Origin: CAIJMI01 sp964448085
Lineage (GTDB): Bacteria; Patescibacteriota; Microgenomatia; UBA10105; UBA927
Direction: 5' to 3'
DNA length: 24,963 bases
Assembly: GCA_964448085.1 (NCBI GenBank)
Contig: CAYUUX010000012.1
Coordinates: 1-24,963 of the forward strand
The notes beneath the pieces are model-generated. The model ran no database searches. It saw only the letters and a program-made list of their open reading frames with translations, and was not told the origin of the DNA. The translations under genes were made by a program, and so were the position numbers. Shown piece by piece: positions 8,031-16,650 of this stretch. The stretch's first letter is position 1. Each line of letters begins with the position of its first letter.

Positions 8031-10082
8031 TTATTTTATGTCTTCCTTCTTCCAGGCGGCAAAAGTACACTTCGGATAATTACTGCATCCATAAAACATC
8101 TTGCCGCGACGTGTCTTTTTGATAACAATGTCTCCTCCGCACTGCGGGCACTTCATATCGATGGTTTCATTTTTCTGACGGGTGTATTTGCATGCGGGAA
8201 AGTTACTACAGGCAACAAATTTCCCGTATCTCCCGGTTCGTACCACCAACATATTTCCGCATTGTGGACACTTCTCATCCAATTCCTCTACAGGAGCCTT
8301 CACCTTCTCGGCAATATTCATCGTATTTTCGATATCTTTGGCAAATGGCTCATAAAACAAACGGATTACCGGCACCCATTCCTTTTCCCCGTTGGCAATC
8401 GCGTCCAAATTATCCTCCATTCCTGCGGTAAACGGCAAACTCATGATTTCCGGAAAATACTGCACAAGAAAATCTGTCACTTGCATCCCCAATTCCGTAG
8501 GCAGAAGTTTTTTTTCACTTTTTATGACGTACTGTCGATCGATAATCGTCGAAATGGTTGGCGCATAGGTTGACGGCCTACCGATATCTTTTTCCTCCAA
8601 TGCTTTAATGAGACTTGCTTCCGTATACCGCGGTGGCGGTTGCGTTTCGTGGGACTCTGGCGTCGCTTCAACAAGCGCTACGGCGTCGCCCACTTTCAGT
8701 GTTGGCAATACCGTTTCGCCGTTTTCATATCCCATGATTTTCAAAAAGCCGTCGAATTTAATAATGCTTCCTTGTGCCTGGAATACGTAACGATTCTCAC
8801 TGGTAACAGCGATGGTTGTGGAATCAAAGATTGCTTCCTGCATCTGTGTTGCTACCGCACGCTTCCAGATGAGTTCATACAGTCGGACATGATCATGATT
8901 GAATTCCGGATTATTTTTTAACACCTCGTCCTGAATTCCGACATCAGTTGGACGAATCGCTTCATGCGCTTCTTGGGCGACTTTCGATTTTGTTTTAAAC
9001 ACACGGGGTGACTTGGCAACATATGCGTCACCATACACGGATTGGATAAATACTTTCGCTTCCTGAACAAATTTGTCCGATAACGTCAGACTGTCCGTCC
9101 GGTGATACGTAATCATGCCCTCTTCATAGAGTTTTTGGGCAAGTTGCATGGTTTTCTTCGCGGAAAAATATAATTTCCGCCCTGCGTCCTGCTGCAATGT
9201 GCTGGTGGTATATGGCGGATTGGGAGACCGTTTTGTTTCTTTCCGATCCACCGCCGATACGGTAAACGGGCGCTTCAGATCATGGATGATATCTTCCGCA
9301 CGCGCTTGGGAATCAATCGATGTCTTTGTCGTTGTATACGTTCCGTCAAAAAGATCCAAGGAAATCGCTTCCTCATATTTTGTTCCCTCGAAAGAAACCA
9401 GATTCGTTTCAAACGGTTTTCGTTGTCCGTTTTCTTGTGCTTCTACGAAGAGTCCTTTGATTGTCCAATACGGTATCTTAGAAAACGCAGCAATTTCCCG
9501 CTCCCGCTCAACGATCAGTCGGACCGCAACAGACTGCACACGCCCCGCAGACAACCAGCGTTTGGATAACTTCTTCCACAATACAGGCGATAATTTGTAC
9601 CCGACGAGTCGATCAAGAACCCGTCTTGCCTGTTGTGCTGCAACGAGCTTCGTATCGATTGTTCCGGGATGTTCCAGTGCATGGGCTATTGCGGAATCGG
9701 TGATTTCATGAAACGTTATACGGGACAATGCCGTGCGTTTCGTATCACCCTTTAAAGCTTTTTTCTTTTTTCCCTTGCTGCTCGTTCCGTCGGTAATCAG
9801 TGTTGCAACGTGCCAAGCGATCGCTTCCCCTTCACGGTCAGGATCGGTTGCTAAAATAACGGCATCCGCCTTTTGTGCCGTATCCAGAAGTTCGGTAACA
9901 TGTTTTTTCTTATCCCGCGGAATCACGTAACTCGGGGTAAACTCATGATCGATGTCAACACCAAGCGCCGCTTTTGGAAGATCCCGAATATGCCCCATGG
10001 TGGCCATGACGGTATACTTCCCCTTAAGGAATCGTGTGAGTGTCCGGGCCTTTGTTGGTGATTCGACAATGATCAGCTTCAT
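8031..10082 (-). CDS. topA: DNA topoisomerase I (type IA)
   Basis: A 683-residue enzyme that relaxes negative supercoils by passing a strand through a transient 5'-phosphotyrosine break. The Toprim domain starts at once with KLIIVESPTKA (E7) and continues to ATDPDREGEAIAWH (D80, D82, E84). The topoisomerase core has the Q-A-RR-LDRLVGYKLSP segment, LSAGRVQSVAVRLIVERE, and the active-site GMITYHRTDS with Y326; the residue after Tyr is His where many homologues have Met. The C-terminus has two four-Cys zinc ribbons in about the last 75 residues (CPQC...CSNFPACKY and CPQC...CSNYPKCTF). I chose ATG 10082 because homologues begin M-x-L-x-IVESP. A TTG at 10112 would add ten residues and has an AGGAG only 3 nt upstream, so a longer form cannot be excluded. 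Confidence 0.96.
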   Translation of the reverse strand: MKLIIVESPTKARTLTRFLKGKYTVMATMGHIRDLPKAALGVDIDHEFTPSYVIPRDKKKHVTELLDTAQKADAVILATDPDREGEAIAWHVATLITDGTSSKGKKKKALKGDTKRTALSRITFHEITDSAIAHALEHPGTIDTKLVAAQQARRVLDRLVGYKLSPVLWKKLSKRWLSAGRVQSVAVRLIVEREREIAAFSKIPYWTIKGLFVEAQENGQRKPFETNLVSFEGTKYEEAISLDLFDGTYTTTKTSIDSQARAEDIIHDLKRPFTVSAVDRKETKRSPNPPYTTSTLQQDAGRKLYFSAKKTMQLAQKLYEEGMITYHRTDSLTLSDKFVQEAKVFIQSVYGDAYVAKSPRVFKTKSKVAQEAHEAIRPTDVGIQDEVLKNNPEFNHDHVRLYELIWKRAVATQMQEAIFDSTTIAVTSENRYVFQAQGSIIKFDGFLKIMGYENGETVLPTLKVGDAVALVEATPESHETQPPPRYTEASLIKALEEKDIGRPSTYAPTISTIIDRQYVIKSEKKLLPTELGMQVTDFLVQYFPEIMSLPFTAGMEDNLDAIANGEKEWVPVIRLFYEPFAKDIENTMNIAEKVKAPVEELDEKCPQCGNMLVVRTGRYGKFVACSNFPACKYTRQKNETIDMKCPQCGGDIVIKKTRRGKMFYGCSNYPKCTFAAWKKEDIK

Positions 10083-10154
10083 AAAAGTATGTACAATTAA
10101 TAATACGTCCAATTACTCCTGTTTGTATATATCATCTTCTGTACTAAAAGCGAG

Positions 10155-10184
10155 ATGGTAACAGTTGCACCGTCGCGTTGTCAA
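10155..10184 (-). promoter_or_regulatory. Candidate topA promoter TTGACA-18-TACCAT
   Basis: In the dprA-topA gap the - strand has a perfect TTGACA (10179-10184) with TACCAT (10155-10160) after 18 bp. Predicted initiation near 10148 leaves a leader of about 65 nt. The -10 matches 4 of 6 bases, so support is moderate. Confidence 0.38.
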
Positions 10185-10229
10185 ATATACAACACCCGCA
10201 ATCTATCGTTATGAGAGTCGTGCGTTTTT

Positions 10230-11117
10230 TTACAAAAAACGCAATCCCGCAAGAATATCCGCAGCGGATTCTGCCACCTGCGCTCCCGATTTCAACAACC
10301 GGGATGTGCCTTTGCTCATCGGACTTGTGATAGGACCGGGGACCGCAAAAACATCGCGGCCTTGCTCTGCAGCGTTTCGCGCCGTAATCAGGGAACCGCT
10401 TTCCTCTGCCCCTTCAATAACCACAACCGCCCGGGAAAGACCGCTTATAATTCTGTTGCGTACTGGAAATAACCGTTTGTGAGGACGCATACCTAAAGGC
10501 ATTTCCGAAACAACGGCACCACATCCCCCATAGGCTAATTTCATATAAATGGGGGTATTTGCAAGGGGTGCTATGACATCAACGCCGCACCCCAACACGG
10601 CAATGGTTTTCCCGCCATGCTGTATTGCTGTTTCATGGGCAATCGCATCAATGCCGTAGGCCATACCAGATATAATCGGGCAGCCGGCGTCAACCAACCC
10701 CGAAACAATTGCTTGTGTCGCTTCTTTTCCATACGCGGTTGCCTTCCGCGTTCCCACAATTGCTATCGCCTTTTCCATAGCAATTGTTTCTCCTTGTTTT
10801 TTTCCTTTTACATACAAGACAAACGGCGCGTCGGGAATTTGGGCAAGCAGTTTCGGATAATGCGAATTATTCCGCGTTATCGCAACGACATGCGCATCGA
10901 CCAACTGTTCCAGATATTCATTCAAGGAAAAGGATTTCTTGAACGCAGTAAACGCGCCGATAAGAGGGAACGGAAGATGAATGGTTTGCAACTCGTGCTC
11001 AGATGCGTTCCATGCCAATTTTGCGCTGCCAAAATAAGATATTAGTAGCTGAAATCGCACGGGCCCAATTCCTGGAAAAACGCTAAATCCAATCCAATAC
11101 CGCTCTTCCTCCGACAT
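10230..11117 (-). CDS. dprA: DNA-processing protein DprA, short form
   Basis: A 295-residue single-strand-DNA-binding protein that loads RecA onto incoming DNA during natural transformation. The N-terminal 75 residues include a helix-hairpin-helix-like IGPVRFQLL segment. The Rossmann-like core shows AIVGTRKATAYG, SGMAYGIDAIAH (150-161), FPVRNRIISGLS (217-228), ESGSLITA (239-246) and VFAVPGP (256-262), all diagnostic. The sequence stops soon after the core (DILAGLRFL), so the C-terminal winged-helix domain of longer homologues is missing. It lies 4 bases after the FAD-protein gene. Retention of dprA fits lineages that import DNA, but no competence pilus gene is in view. Confidence 0.95.
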   Translation of the reverse strand: MSEEERYWIGFSVFPGIGPVRFQLLISYFGSAKLAWNASEHELQTIHLPFPLIGAFTAFKKSFSLNEYLEQLVDAHVVAITRNNSHYPKLLAQIPDAPFVLYVKGKKQGETIAMEKAIAIVGTRKATAYGKEATQAIVSGLVDAGCPIISGMAYGIDAIAHETAIQHGGKTIAVLGCGVDVIAPLANTPIYMKLAYGGCGAVVSEMPLGMRPHKRLFPVRNRIISGLSRAVVVIEGAEESGSLITARNAAEQGRDVFAVPGPITSPMSKGTSRLLKSGAQVAESAADILAGLRFL

Positions 11118-11121
11118 ACGT

Positions 11122-12417
11122 TCATCGTATCACACTGCCAAACTTTTGAGCCCAACGAATCCCTTCAGAAAACGCATGGTCCATATTTCCCGACTCGTAT
11201 TTCCATAAACCAAACCGCCCCCCTGTAAAAATACCATGTGTTGCAAGAACAGGCAGAATTCGTGCCAGTATTGCATCGCGATCCCGTGTGGGAACAGGAT
11301 ATGCGTACAGTGTTTCGTGATACCAACGGCTGATAATCTTCGTATGTTTGGATATATATCCCAAGGTTTGAAACGATTGGATAACATTCGCAATCAATGC
11401 ATCTTTTGAGCCGGGAGGAACATTCTGAAAAGAGATCTCACTCAAAAGAGACCATGTGCCAGGAGGCGCATACCCAGAGCCATAGTTTGAATACACGCTG
11501 AAACGAAATGGAAGCATGTTTCCCGAAGGGACGTACACCCAATGCACTCCCCGCAACGCAGGCGGTAGCTTCCCTTCCATTCCCAAACCAATTACTGCAA
11601 TGCCCGTTTTTCGCAAACCTGACGTATCAGGAAGCGATACACCCACAAGTATGTTTGCCAATGAGGTCAATGGAATGGTTGAATACAACAGGTCGTAGGG
11701 CGTTTGTGATCCATCGGAAAAATAGACAATCTTTTTTTCCCCGTCAATGCGGATCGCAGTCCGATTGTAGGAAATATATTTTGAAAGCTTCTGTGCAAGG
11801 GCTTCCCATACGCGGCCAACACCCCCATGTTGCGGCACAAAAAATTTTGCGTTACTTCCCCACCTGCGTACAGTATTTTTGGCGGTCAAGGGAATTTTTG
11901 CATCTACCCACTGCCAATCAAGAGCGCGCAGCGGATACTGCCACATCTTTGTGTTGTACGGAACAAAGAAATGTTTCGCCATTCCTGCGCCAAAGGTATT
12001 GAGTATCCAATCGTAAAAGGAATGCACCTGTGTGTTTTTTTCGGGTGTTGGCAGTGATCTTTCGCATTCTTTTCGTATGGCACCGGGTAATTCCCGTAAC
12101 GCATGCTGGAAAGGATAGGAAACCATACGGGAGTCGATCTGTACACCAGCATGACGTGAGAATGTATTGATAGCTCCATGGAGAATTTTTACAAATGTTT
12201 TGTGTGTCCCTTCGGCATCATAGTGAAACACGTGGCCGCCGATATCCCACGTAAATCCTTGAGCATCCCTAAATGAGAAGGACAATCCTCCAGGAACGGA
12301 TAAGGATTCATAAACGTGGAAATGTGCATGGTGATTGTTCTTCAATCCCCATGCGGCCCCCAATCCGCTCACTCCGGCACCAAGGATAACAATGTGAGGC
12401 ATATGCTGCTGTTTCAT
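11122..12417 (-). CDS. FAD-dependent amine-oxidase/UDP-galactopyranose-mutase-like protein
   Basis: A 431-residue flavoprotein. The N-terminus is a dinucleotide-binding Rossmann fold: VILGAGVSGLGAAWGL (10-25), with an acidic residue at the end of the second strand (VYES, 35-38), then PGGLSFSF and DIGGHVFH (58-65). VPYNTKMWQYP (152-162) is the F-x-x-P-Y-x-x-K-x-W motif shared by protoporphyrinogen-oxidase-like and UDP-galactopyranose-mutase-like enzymes, and TGGRFGLWKYESGNMDHAFSEG near the C-terminus closes the FAD site. In this genomic setting (cell wall and surface glycan genes) a nucleotide-sugar or lipid-sugar redox or ring-contraction role is more likely than haem synthesis, but this is an inference. 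Its ATG overlaps the PBP2 stop (ATGA). A second ATG at 12402 (MPHIVIL) is an alternative start. Confidence 0.83.
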   Translation of the reverse strand: MKQQHMPHIVILGAGVSGLGAAWGLKNNHHAHFHVYESLSVPGGLSFSFRDAQGFTWDIGGHVFHYDAEGTHKTFVKILHGAINTFSRHAGVQIDSRMVSYPFQHALRELPGAIRKECERSLPTPEKNTQVHSFYDWILNTFGAGMAKHFFVPYNTKMWQYPLRALDWQWVDAKIPLTAKNTVRRWGSNAKFFVPQHGGVGRVWEALAQKLSKYISYNRTAIRIDGEKKIVYFSDGSQTPYDLLYSTIPLTSLANILVGVSLPDTSGLRKTGIAVIGLGMEGKLPPALRGVHWVYVPSGNMLPFRFSVYSNYGSGYAPPGTWSLLSEISFQNVPPGSKDALIANVIQSFQTLGYISKHTKIISRWYHETLYAYPVPTRDRDAILARILPVLATHGIFTGGRFGLWKYESGNMDHAFSEGIRWAQKFGSVIR

Positions 12418-14240
12418 CGTTTAAACCAGGCTTCCAGAATATTTTTTGCAATCGGTGCAGCCTTATCGCTTCCTTCTCCTGCCTCTTCGACAAGAACTGT
12501 TACGGAAACTTCTGGTTCACCATGTATCACCCCTGTTTCGTCCCCAGTTGTATCGGGAAGCGGTGCAAATACCGTAAACCATGCATGTGTCCTGTTTTGG
12601 ATATCACCATATTCCGCAGTACCGGTCTTGCATGCAACGGGTACCTCAAGACGGGCCGCACCCGATGCTTCTGGTTGCACCGAAAAATGAAATAACGGCC
12701 AACCGGTTCCCCCAACAGCACATGCTTCCCGCATGCCTTCCGTAATCTGATCGATGGTAAGCTTCCCGATATGAAGCGAACGACACTGCGCAGTCCTTCC
12801 TCGTTGCTTCTCTATTTTTTTAATCGTCGGAACACAAACGTTCCCACCGTTTGCAATCACGTTCGTCCACCCGTTTACCTGAAGCGGCGTGGTCAATAAA
12901 TACCCCTGACCGATCGCTACATGATACGTATCCCCTAAGTACCATTCATTATTCCTCGCTTCCAAATCCTGTGGCGTTTGAAATACGGAATTCTTCCATT
13001 GCGGATCGGGCATCAGTCCGCTTGCTTCTCCGGACAACTCAATGCCAAGAGGCGATCCGATACCCACCAAACGCGCCCATGATGAAATCTTGGAAATGCC
13101 AAGCCACTCACCTATTTTGTAAAAAAAGATATCGTTGCTTCTTTGGATCGCCTTCACGAGATTCACCATACCGTCTGTTTTCCCATATTGTTTAAAATAC
13201 CAGTTCGGGAAAGTAAACGGTCCGATGGTAATCACACCAACATCCTCAACCACCGTATCGTTTTTAATCACACCCTCCTGAAAACCCGCAAGAGCAGTCA
13301 CGAGTTTAAATGTTGAACCGGGCGGATATACGCCGCCGATGGCCCGATTAAACATCGGTTTGTCTGAATCATTCATCAGGCGTTCAAACTCTTGTTGGGT
13401 CATTCCCAAGGAAAACTTTGATGGAGAAAATGAGGGACTGGAAAAAAGCGACAGAATTTCTCCCGTATCCGGTTTGGCAACAATCACTGCACCTTTTGCA
13501 CTAACCGGATACGAGGCACGGACGATTTCCGAAAGAGATGCATCAATGGACAACGCAATATCCTCTCCCGGCATCGCCGGATCACGGCCTAATACCCGAA
13601 GTATGGCCCCGGTTGCGTCCACTTCGACAAGCTCCTTCCCGTCACGTCCGCGTAAACGATCTTCAAAGACCTCTTCCGCTCCAATCCGTCCGACACGATC
13701 TCCTCGTTTGTATCCGCGCAACGAAAAATAGTCTTTTTGCAGTTCTTCTTCGGATAATTCATTCACGTACCCAACAACATGTGCAGTTGCCTCAGGATAC
13801 AGATACATGCGTTCGTAATCGACCTCAAGGAAATACCCGGGTGGCAAACCATCGTTGCGCAACCGTTCCCCTTCTTCCTGAGAGATTCTGGTAATGCACT
13901 CCTGCAATTGTTTGTCTCCCTCACAGGGTTTTAACAATCGGTATTCGGCAATGTTGGAAACCAGCGGTTTGCCGGTTCTGTCGTATAAAATTCCACGGGG
14001 TGCATGCAGCACCAACTCACGTGTCCTGTTGCCGTCAGCCAGTTTTCTGTATTGGTGACCCCGAACAACAGTAAGATCAAACAGTCGCCACAAAAGAATA
14101 AACATGAAAAGAAAAAAGACACAGGTAAAAAGCAAAAAACGTCCAAAGCCACTCCACCATGAGGGTTCTTTCGACCGAAAAAGCGGCTTTTCCGATCGTC
14201 CTCTGCTGATATTTTCAGAAAAGGCACTTCCGAATTTCAT
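12414..14240 (-). CDS. mrdA: Penicillin-binding protein 2 (peptidoglycan transpeptidase)
   Basis: A 608-residue class B PBP that cross-links peptidoglycan during elongation. A cytoplasmic N-terminus is followed by one membrane anchor (34-55). The pedestal domain includes RGILYDRTGKPL (82-93) and GRIGAEEVFEDRLRG. The transpeptidase domain carries all three catalytic motifs: S309-T-F-K312 in PPGSTFK, S368-N-D370, and K538-T-G540 in CKTGTAEYG. Length and order are normal for PBP2/MrdA rather than PBP3. It sits between a PAP2-like membrane gene 15 bases upstream and the FAD gene it overlaps, in a cluster headed by mreB. Its usual partner rodA is not adjacent. No Shine-Dalgarno is visible at the ATG. 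Confidence 0.95.
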   Translation of the reverse strand: MKFGSAFSENISRGRSEKPLFRSKEPSWWSGFGRFLLFTCVFFLFMFILLWRLFDLTVVRGHQYRKLADGNRTRELVLHAPRGILYDRTGKPLVSNIAEYRLLKPCEGDKQLQECITRISQEEGERLRNDGLPPGYFLEVDYERMYLYPEATAHVVGYVNELSEEELQKDYFSLRGYKRGDRVGRIGAEEVFEDRLRGRDGKELVEVDATGAILRVLGRDPAMPGEDIALSIDASLSEIVRASYPVSAKGAVIVAKPDTGEILSLFSSPSFSPSKFSLGMTQQEFERLMNDSDKPMFNRAIGGVYPPGSTFKLVTALAGFQEGVIKNDTVVEDVGVITIGPFTFPNWYFKQYGKTDGMVNLVKAIQRSNDIFFYKIGEWLGISKISSWARLVGIGSPLGIELSGEASGLMPDPQWKNSVFQTPQDLEARNNEWYLGDTYHVAIGQGYLLTTPLQVNGWTNVIANGGNVCVPTIKKIEKQRGRTAQCRSLHIGKLTIDQITEGMREACAVGGTGWPLFHFSVQPEASGAARLEVPVACKTGTAEYGDIQNRTHAWFTVFAPLPDTTGDETGVIHGEPEVSVTVLVEEAGEGSDKAAPIAKNILEAWFKR

Positions 14241-14255
14241 AAATTTCGTTCTTCG

Positions 14256-14843
14256 TTATGCAATCAACCCAAGACGAATACCAAAGTAAAACATTACCAA
14301 CGCATACAAGGTCCCCGCAATTACCTGCCCGATCGTGTGGCGCTTCAAAACAACACGCGACCATGCAAGAAACGGCAAAATACCAAACGCCATATACCAT
14401 ATATCTCCATACCAATAACTCATGCAAGCTGACCATAGTGTCGCGACCATAAGGTGTCCGGACACTTTATATACAAGCGTGAGTAAAAACTGTCCGACAA
14501 AAACAACGGTAAGAAAAAGAAAAAAGCGTGTAATGGACGGATACCCAAGAAACGAAATGAGCGAAACACCCACAATAAGGAATCCGAGGAAAATGCCCAA
14601 TGCACGAACGCGTTGTTTCCTGTTACTGATATCCCAATTGGAAATCGTTTTTTTTCGCAACGCCCGAAAAAGCAATACCAACGGCGGGAGGAAAACAACA
14701 AACACAAGAATCGCAATGGCCTGAAGCAACGCTAACCCCCGAATGCCAGTTCGCAGAAAAAGGACTGCACACAGAAAAAGAAGCAGGGTGATCGGTTCAA
14801 AAAGACGCGAAAGAATCGATGCTGGGACTCGTAGGTAATGCAT
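14256..14843 (-). CDS. PAP2-like integral membrane protein in the mreB-mrdA interval
   Basis: A 195-residue protein with about six hydrophobic segments. The second half contains KVSGHLMVATLW (about 131-142) and AWSRVVLKRHTIGQVIAG (about 162-179), which match motifs 2 and 3 of a PAP2 branch (x-S-G-H and SR-x5-H), with the final Asp replaced by Gln. The N-terminal half has ISNWDISNRKQRVRAL, comparable to the D-x-x-x-RK-x-R motif 1 variant of that branch. It is therefore probably a lipid-phosphate phosphatase or a derived transporter-like relative, possibly handling the lipid carrier used by PBP2's pathway. It sits where mreC/mreD are expected but does not look like MreD. A GAGG overlapping the mreB stop may serve as its ribosome site. 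Confidence 0.72.
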   Translation of the reverse strand: MHYLRVPASILSRLFEPITLLLFLCAVLFLRTGIRGLALLQAIAILVFVVFLPPLVLLFRALRKKTISNWDISNRKQRVRALGIFLGFLIVGVSLISFLGYPSITRFFLFLTVVFVGQFLLTLVYKVSGHLMVATLWSACMSYWYGDIWYMAFGILPFLAWSRVVLKRHTIGQVIAGTLYALVMFYFGIRLGLIA

Positions 14844-14855
14844 ATATTCTTATCC

Positions 14856-15911
14856 TCAACTCTTCCGTTGGGCAACCTTCACGCGCGCAAGAAGTCCGCT
14901 GTTATCCAACAACACCCCGCATCCGCGTACAACTGCGGTTTGTGGATCCTCCGTAATCCATACGGGCATTTTTGTCTCTGTTGCAATCAGTTTATCTATT
15001 CCTTTGATAAGCGATCCGCCGCCTGCAAGAACAATGCCGTGCTCCAGAATATCACCCACCAGCTCCGGCGGAGTCTCCTCCATAGTCTCTGCAACTGCTT
15101 CGACAATTTCCTGAATCACCGGCGCCAACGCCTCCCGCACTTCTGATTCGCTCATGCGCACGGATCTGGGCAATCCGGTTTCGATATCACGCCCGCGCAC
15201 AACTGCCTGTCGGTCGCCTTTCCCTGTCGGATATGCGCTTCCTACGGCAATCTTGACCGCCTCCGCGGTTTGGTCTCCGATGAGCATACCGTATTTGACA
15301 CGGACGAATGTCTGTATTGCTTCATCCATCTCATCGCCGGCAATCCGGATACTGCGGTTCACGACAATACCGCCAAGCGACAATACGGCAATCTCCGTTG
15401 TGCCACCGCCGATATCACAAATAAAACTCCCGCTGGATTCCTGTATGGGCAACTTTGCACCAATAGCAGCTGCCATTGGTTCTTCGATGAGGTACGCTTC
15501 CCGAGCGCCTGCCATAAGTGCAGCTTCCTGCACCGCACGCCGCTCCACTTCCGTTACCCCTGAAGGAATACCGATAACGACTTTTGGACGGGGAATGTTT
15601 GGAAACAAAGAATTCTTTCGTTGTGCATGAACAATCCCAATGTAATGTTTGAGCATTGCTGCGGTGGCATCAAAATCCGAAATTACGCCGTCTTTTAACG
15701 GACGAAGTGCCTCGATTGTCCCGGGAGTCTTTCCGAGCATGCGTTTTGCTTCTTTCCCGATTGCAACTACTGTCTTGGATTTTTTCTGGCGCGCGACCAC
15801 CGACGGCTCACGGATGAGAATTCCTTTATCTTTGACAAAAACAAGGGTATTTGCTGTACCTAAATCAATACCCAGATCATGCGAAAGTAATCCGAAAAAA
15901 AAGTCAAACAT
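14856..15911 (-). CDS. mreB: Rod-shape-determining actin homologue MreB
   Basis: A 351-residue actin-fold ATPase forming membrane-associated filaments that guide elongation-phase peptidoglycan synthesis. Clear motifs: GIDLGTANTLVFV (phosphate 1), VIGIPSGVTEVERRAV, the YLIEEPMAAAIGA stretch, FICDIGGGTTEIAVLS (phosphate 2), and GIVLAGGGSLIKGIDKL (adenosine). Residues 2-9 (FDFFFGLL) form the hydrophobic N-terminal element that could contact membrane. I chose ATG 15911 over ATG 15932 because homologues start just before the G-I-D-L-G strand and because a -10-like TATGAT overlaps the upstream ATG. It is the first gene of the - strand envelope cluster and is divergent from the 170-aa gene. Confidence 0.95.
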   Translation of the reverse strand: MFDFFFGLLSHDLGIDLGTANTLVFVKDKGILIREPSVVARQKKSKTVVAIGKEAKRMLGKTPGTIEALRPLKDGVISDFDATAAMLKHYIGIVHAQRKNSLFPNIPRPKVVIGIPSGVTEVERRAVQEAALMAGAREAYLIEEPMAAAIGAKLPIQESSGSFICDIGGGTTEIAVLSLGGIVVNRSIRIAGDEMDEAIQTFVRVKYGMLIGDQTAEAVKIAVGSAYPTGKGDRQAVVRGRDIETGLPRSVRMSESEVREALAPVIQEIVEAVAETMEETPPELVGDILEHGIVLAGGGSLIKGIDKLIATETKMPVWITEDPQTAVVRGCGVLLDNSGLLARVKVAQRKS

Positions 15912-15927
15912 GGCTATTAGCCATTCT

Positions 15928-15933
15928 ATCATA
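15928..15933 (-). promoter_or_regulatory. -10 box TATGAT for mreB
   Basis: On the - strand TATGAT ends 16 nt before the mreB ATG, implying a leader of roughly 9 nt. It overlaps the alternative upstream ATG of the same frame. No clear -35 is present. Confidence 0.35.
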
Positions 15934-15960
15934 AAACATGAAATACAAAAGAGAACGCGC

Positions 15961-15966
15961 TATACT
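15961..15966 (+). promoter_or_regulatory. -10 box TATACT for the 170-aa gene, leaderless
   Basis: TATACT is followed by 9 nt and then the ATG at 15976, so transcription should start on or just before the start codon. No strong -35 is seen. It faces away from the mreB promoter in the 64-base divergent gap. Confidence 0.45.
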
Positions 15967-15975
15967 ATACCTCCC

Positions 15976-16488
15976 ATGAAAGAAACTGAACACAAAAAAG
16001 GAAGAACTCCTGTGTACATCCCGTTTCAGGAAGATGCAGCATGGAGACAACATGCATCGCCGCAGCTAGACGATCTGGAAATGCAGGATCCGGATGAGCT
16101 GTTTTTGACTGAATTACCGCAGGTAACACAAGAGGAATGGGATGCGCCACAACGCATAATTCTTGGCTCTGTCGCGGGAATTATCCGCAATACAGAAGAC
16201 GTTGTTTTAGAGGACACAGTCTACCGCAGACCCGTGCAGACAAAATTTGTTCTTCTGGATATTGAAGGACTTCTCCGCACAGATATTTATAATCCGAAAA
16301 AATATGGACCGTGGGATGATATACCCAAAACCGGTCTGACACCCACAGAGTTCATTGATTGGTTTCGCGCGCAGCAAGAACCAACACCAGCGCTCATTCA
16401 GGATTTTATCAATCAAAGAAAAAAACGTGGTGGCGCTTCAAAAACACAGTGGAAAACGAACTATCATCCCAAACACACCAAGCGATAA
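15976..16488 (+). CDS. Unrecognised soluble protein, divergent from mreB
   Basis: A 170-residue protein that I do not recognise. It has no signal peptide or membrane segment. The first 60 residues are acidic (QLDDLEMQDPDELFLTELP), the middle has a possible beta-rich stretch (PQRIILGSVAGIIRN to KFVLLDIEGLL), there is a helical TPTEFIDWFRAQQ segment, and the last 30 residues are strongly basic (NQRKKRGG...NYHPKHTKR), which could bind nucleic acid. The open frame runs upstream into the mreB region, but ATG 15976 is favoured because it lies 9 nt after a TATACT box and because upstream codons are antisense to mreB. It converges on the four-TM gene, with a long stem-loop between them. Confidence 0.75.
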   Translation: MKETEHKKGRTPVYIPFQEDAAWRQHASPQLDDLEMQDPDELFLTELPQVTQEEWDAPQRIILGSVAGIIRNTEDVVLEDTVYRRPVQTKFVLLDIEGLLRTDIYNPKKYGPWDDIPKTGLTPTEFIDWFRAQQEPTPALIQDFINQRKKRGGASKTQWKTNYHPKHTKR

Positions 16489-16545
16489 AAACTTAAAAAC
16501 GTGAGATACACCCGGAAGCAACAACGTACCCGTTGGAAAAAACTT

Positions 16546-16642
16546 GAGAACGGACCCGGAAAATGCAAAACACATTATCTATCCGACGAATCGGACGATG
16601 CGCTTTTGCATGAGGGGTCAGTTGGGACTCGGGCCCGTTCTC
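16546..16642. terminator. Large nested stem-loop between convergent genes (bidirectional terminator or structured RNA)
   Basis: Arms GAGAACGGACCCG (16546-16558) and CGGGCCCGTTCTC (16630-16642) pair over 12 bp with one A/C mismatch. Inside, ATGCAAAA (16563-16570) pairs with TTTTGCAT (16604-16611), and inside that TCCGA-CGAA-TCGGA (16582-16595) forms a tetraloop hairpin. A T-rich run follows on the + strand (16643-16652) and a TTTTTT on the - strand (16538-16543). The position between the ends of two convergent genes suits a bidirectional terminator, but a 71-nt structured apex is far larger than a terminator needs. Confidence 0.6.
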
Positions 16643-16650
16643 TTGTTCTT

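Noticed and set aside
7989..8573. 194-codon + strand frame
   Set aside because: It is antisense to topA's zinc-ribbon coding region; the topA frame carries clear motifs.
10222..10242. Palindrome GCGTTTTTT-TAC-AAAAAACGC at the end of dprA
   Set aside because: It covers the dprA stop and last codons and is not followed by a T-run in the - direction, so an intrinsic terminator is not supported; A/T runs alone explain most of the pairing.
15154..15630. 158-codon + strand frame inside mreB
   Set aside because: Antisense shadow of mreB, which is fully supported.
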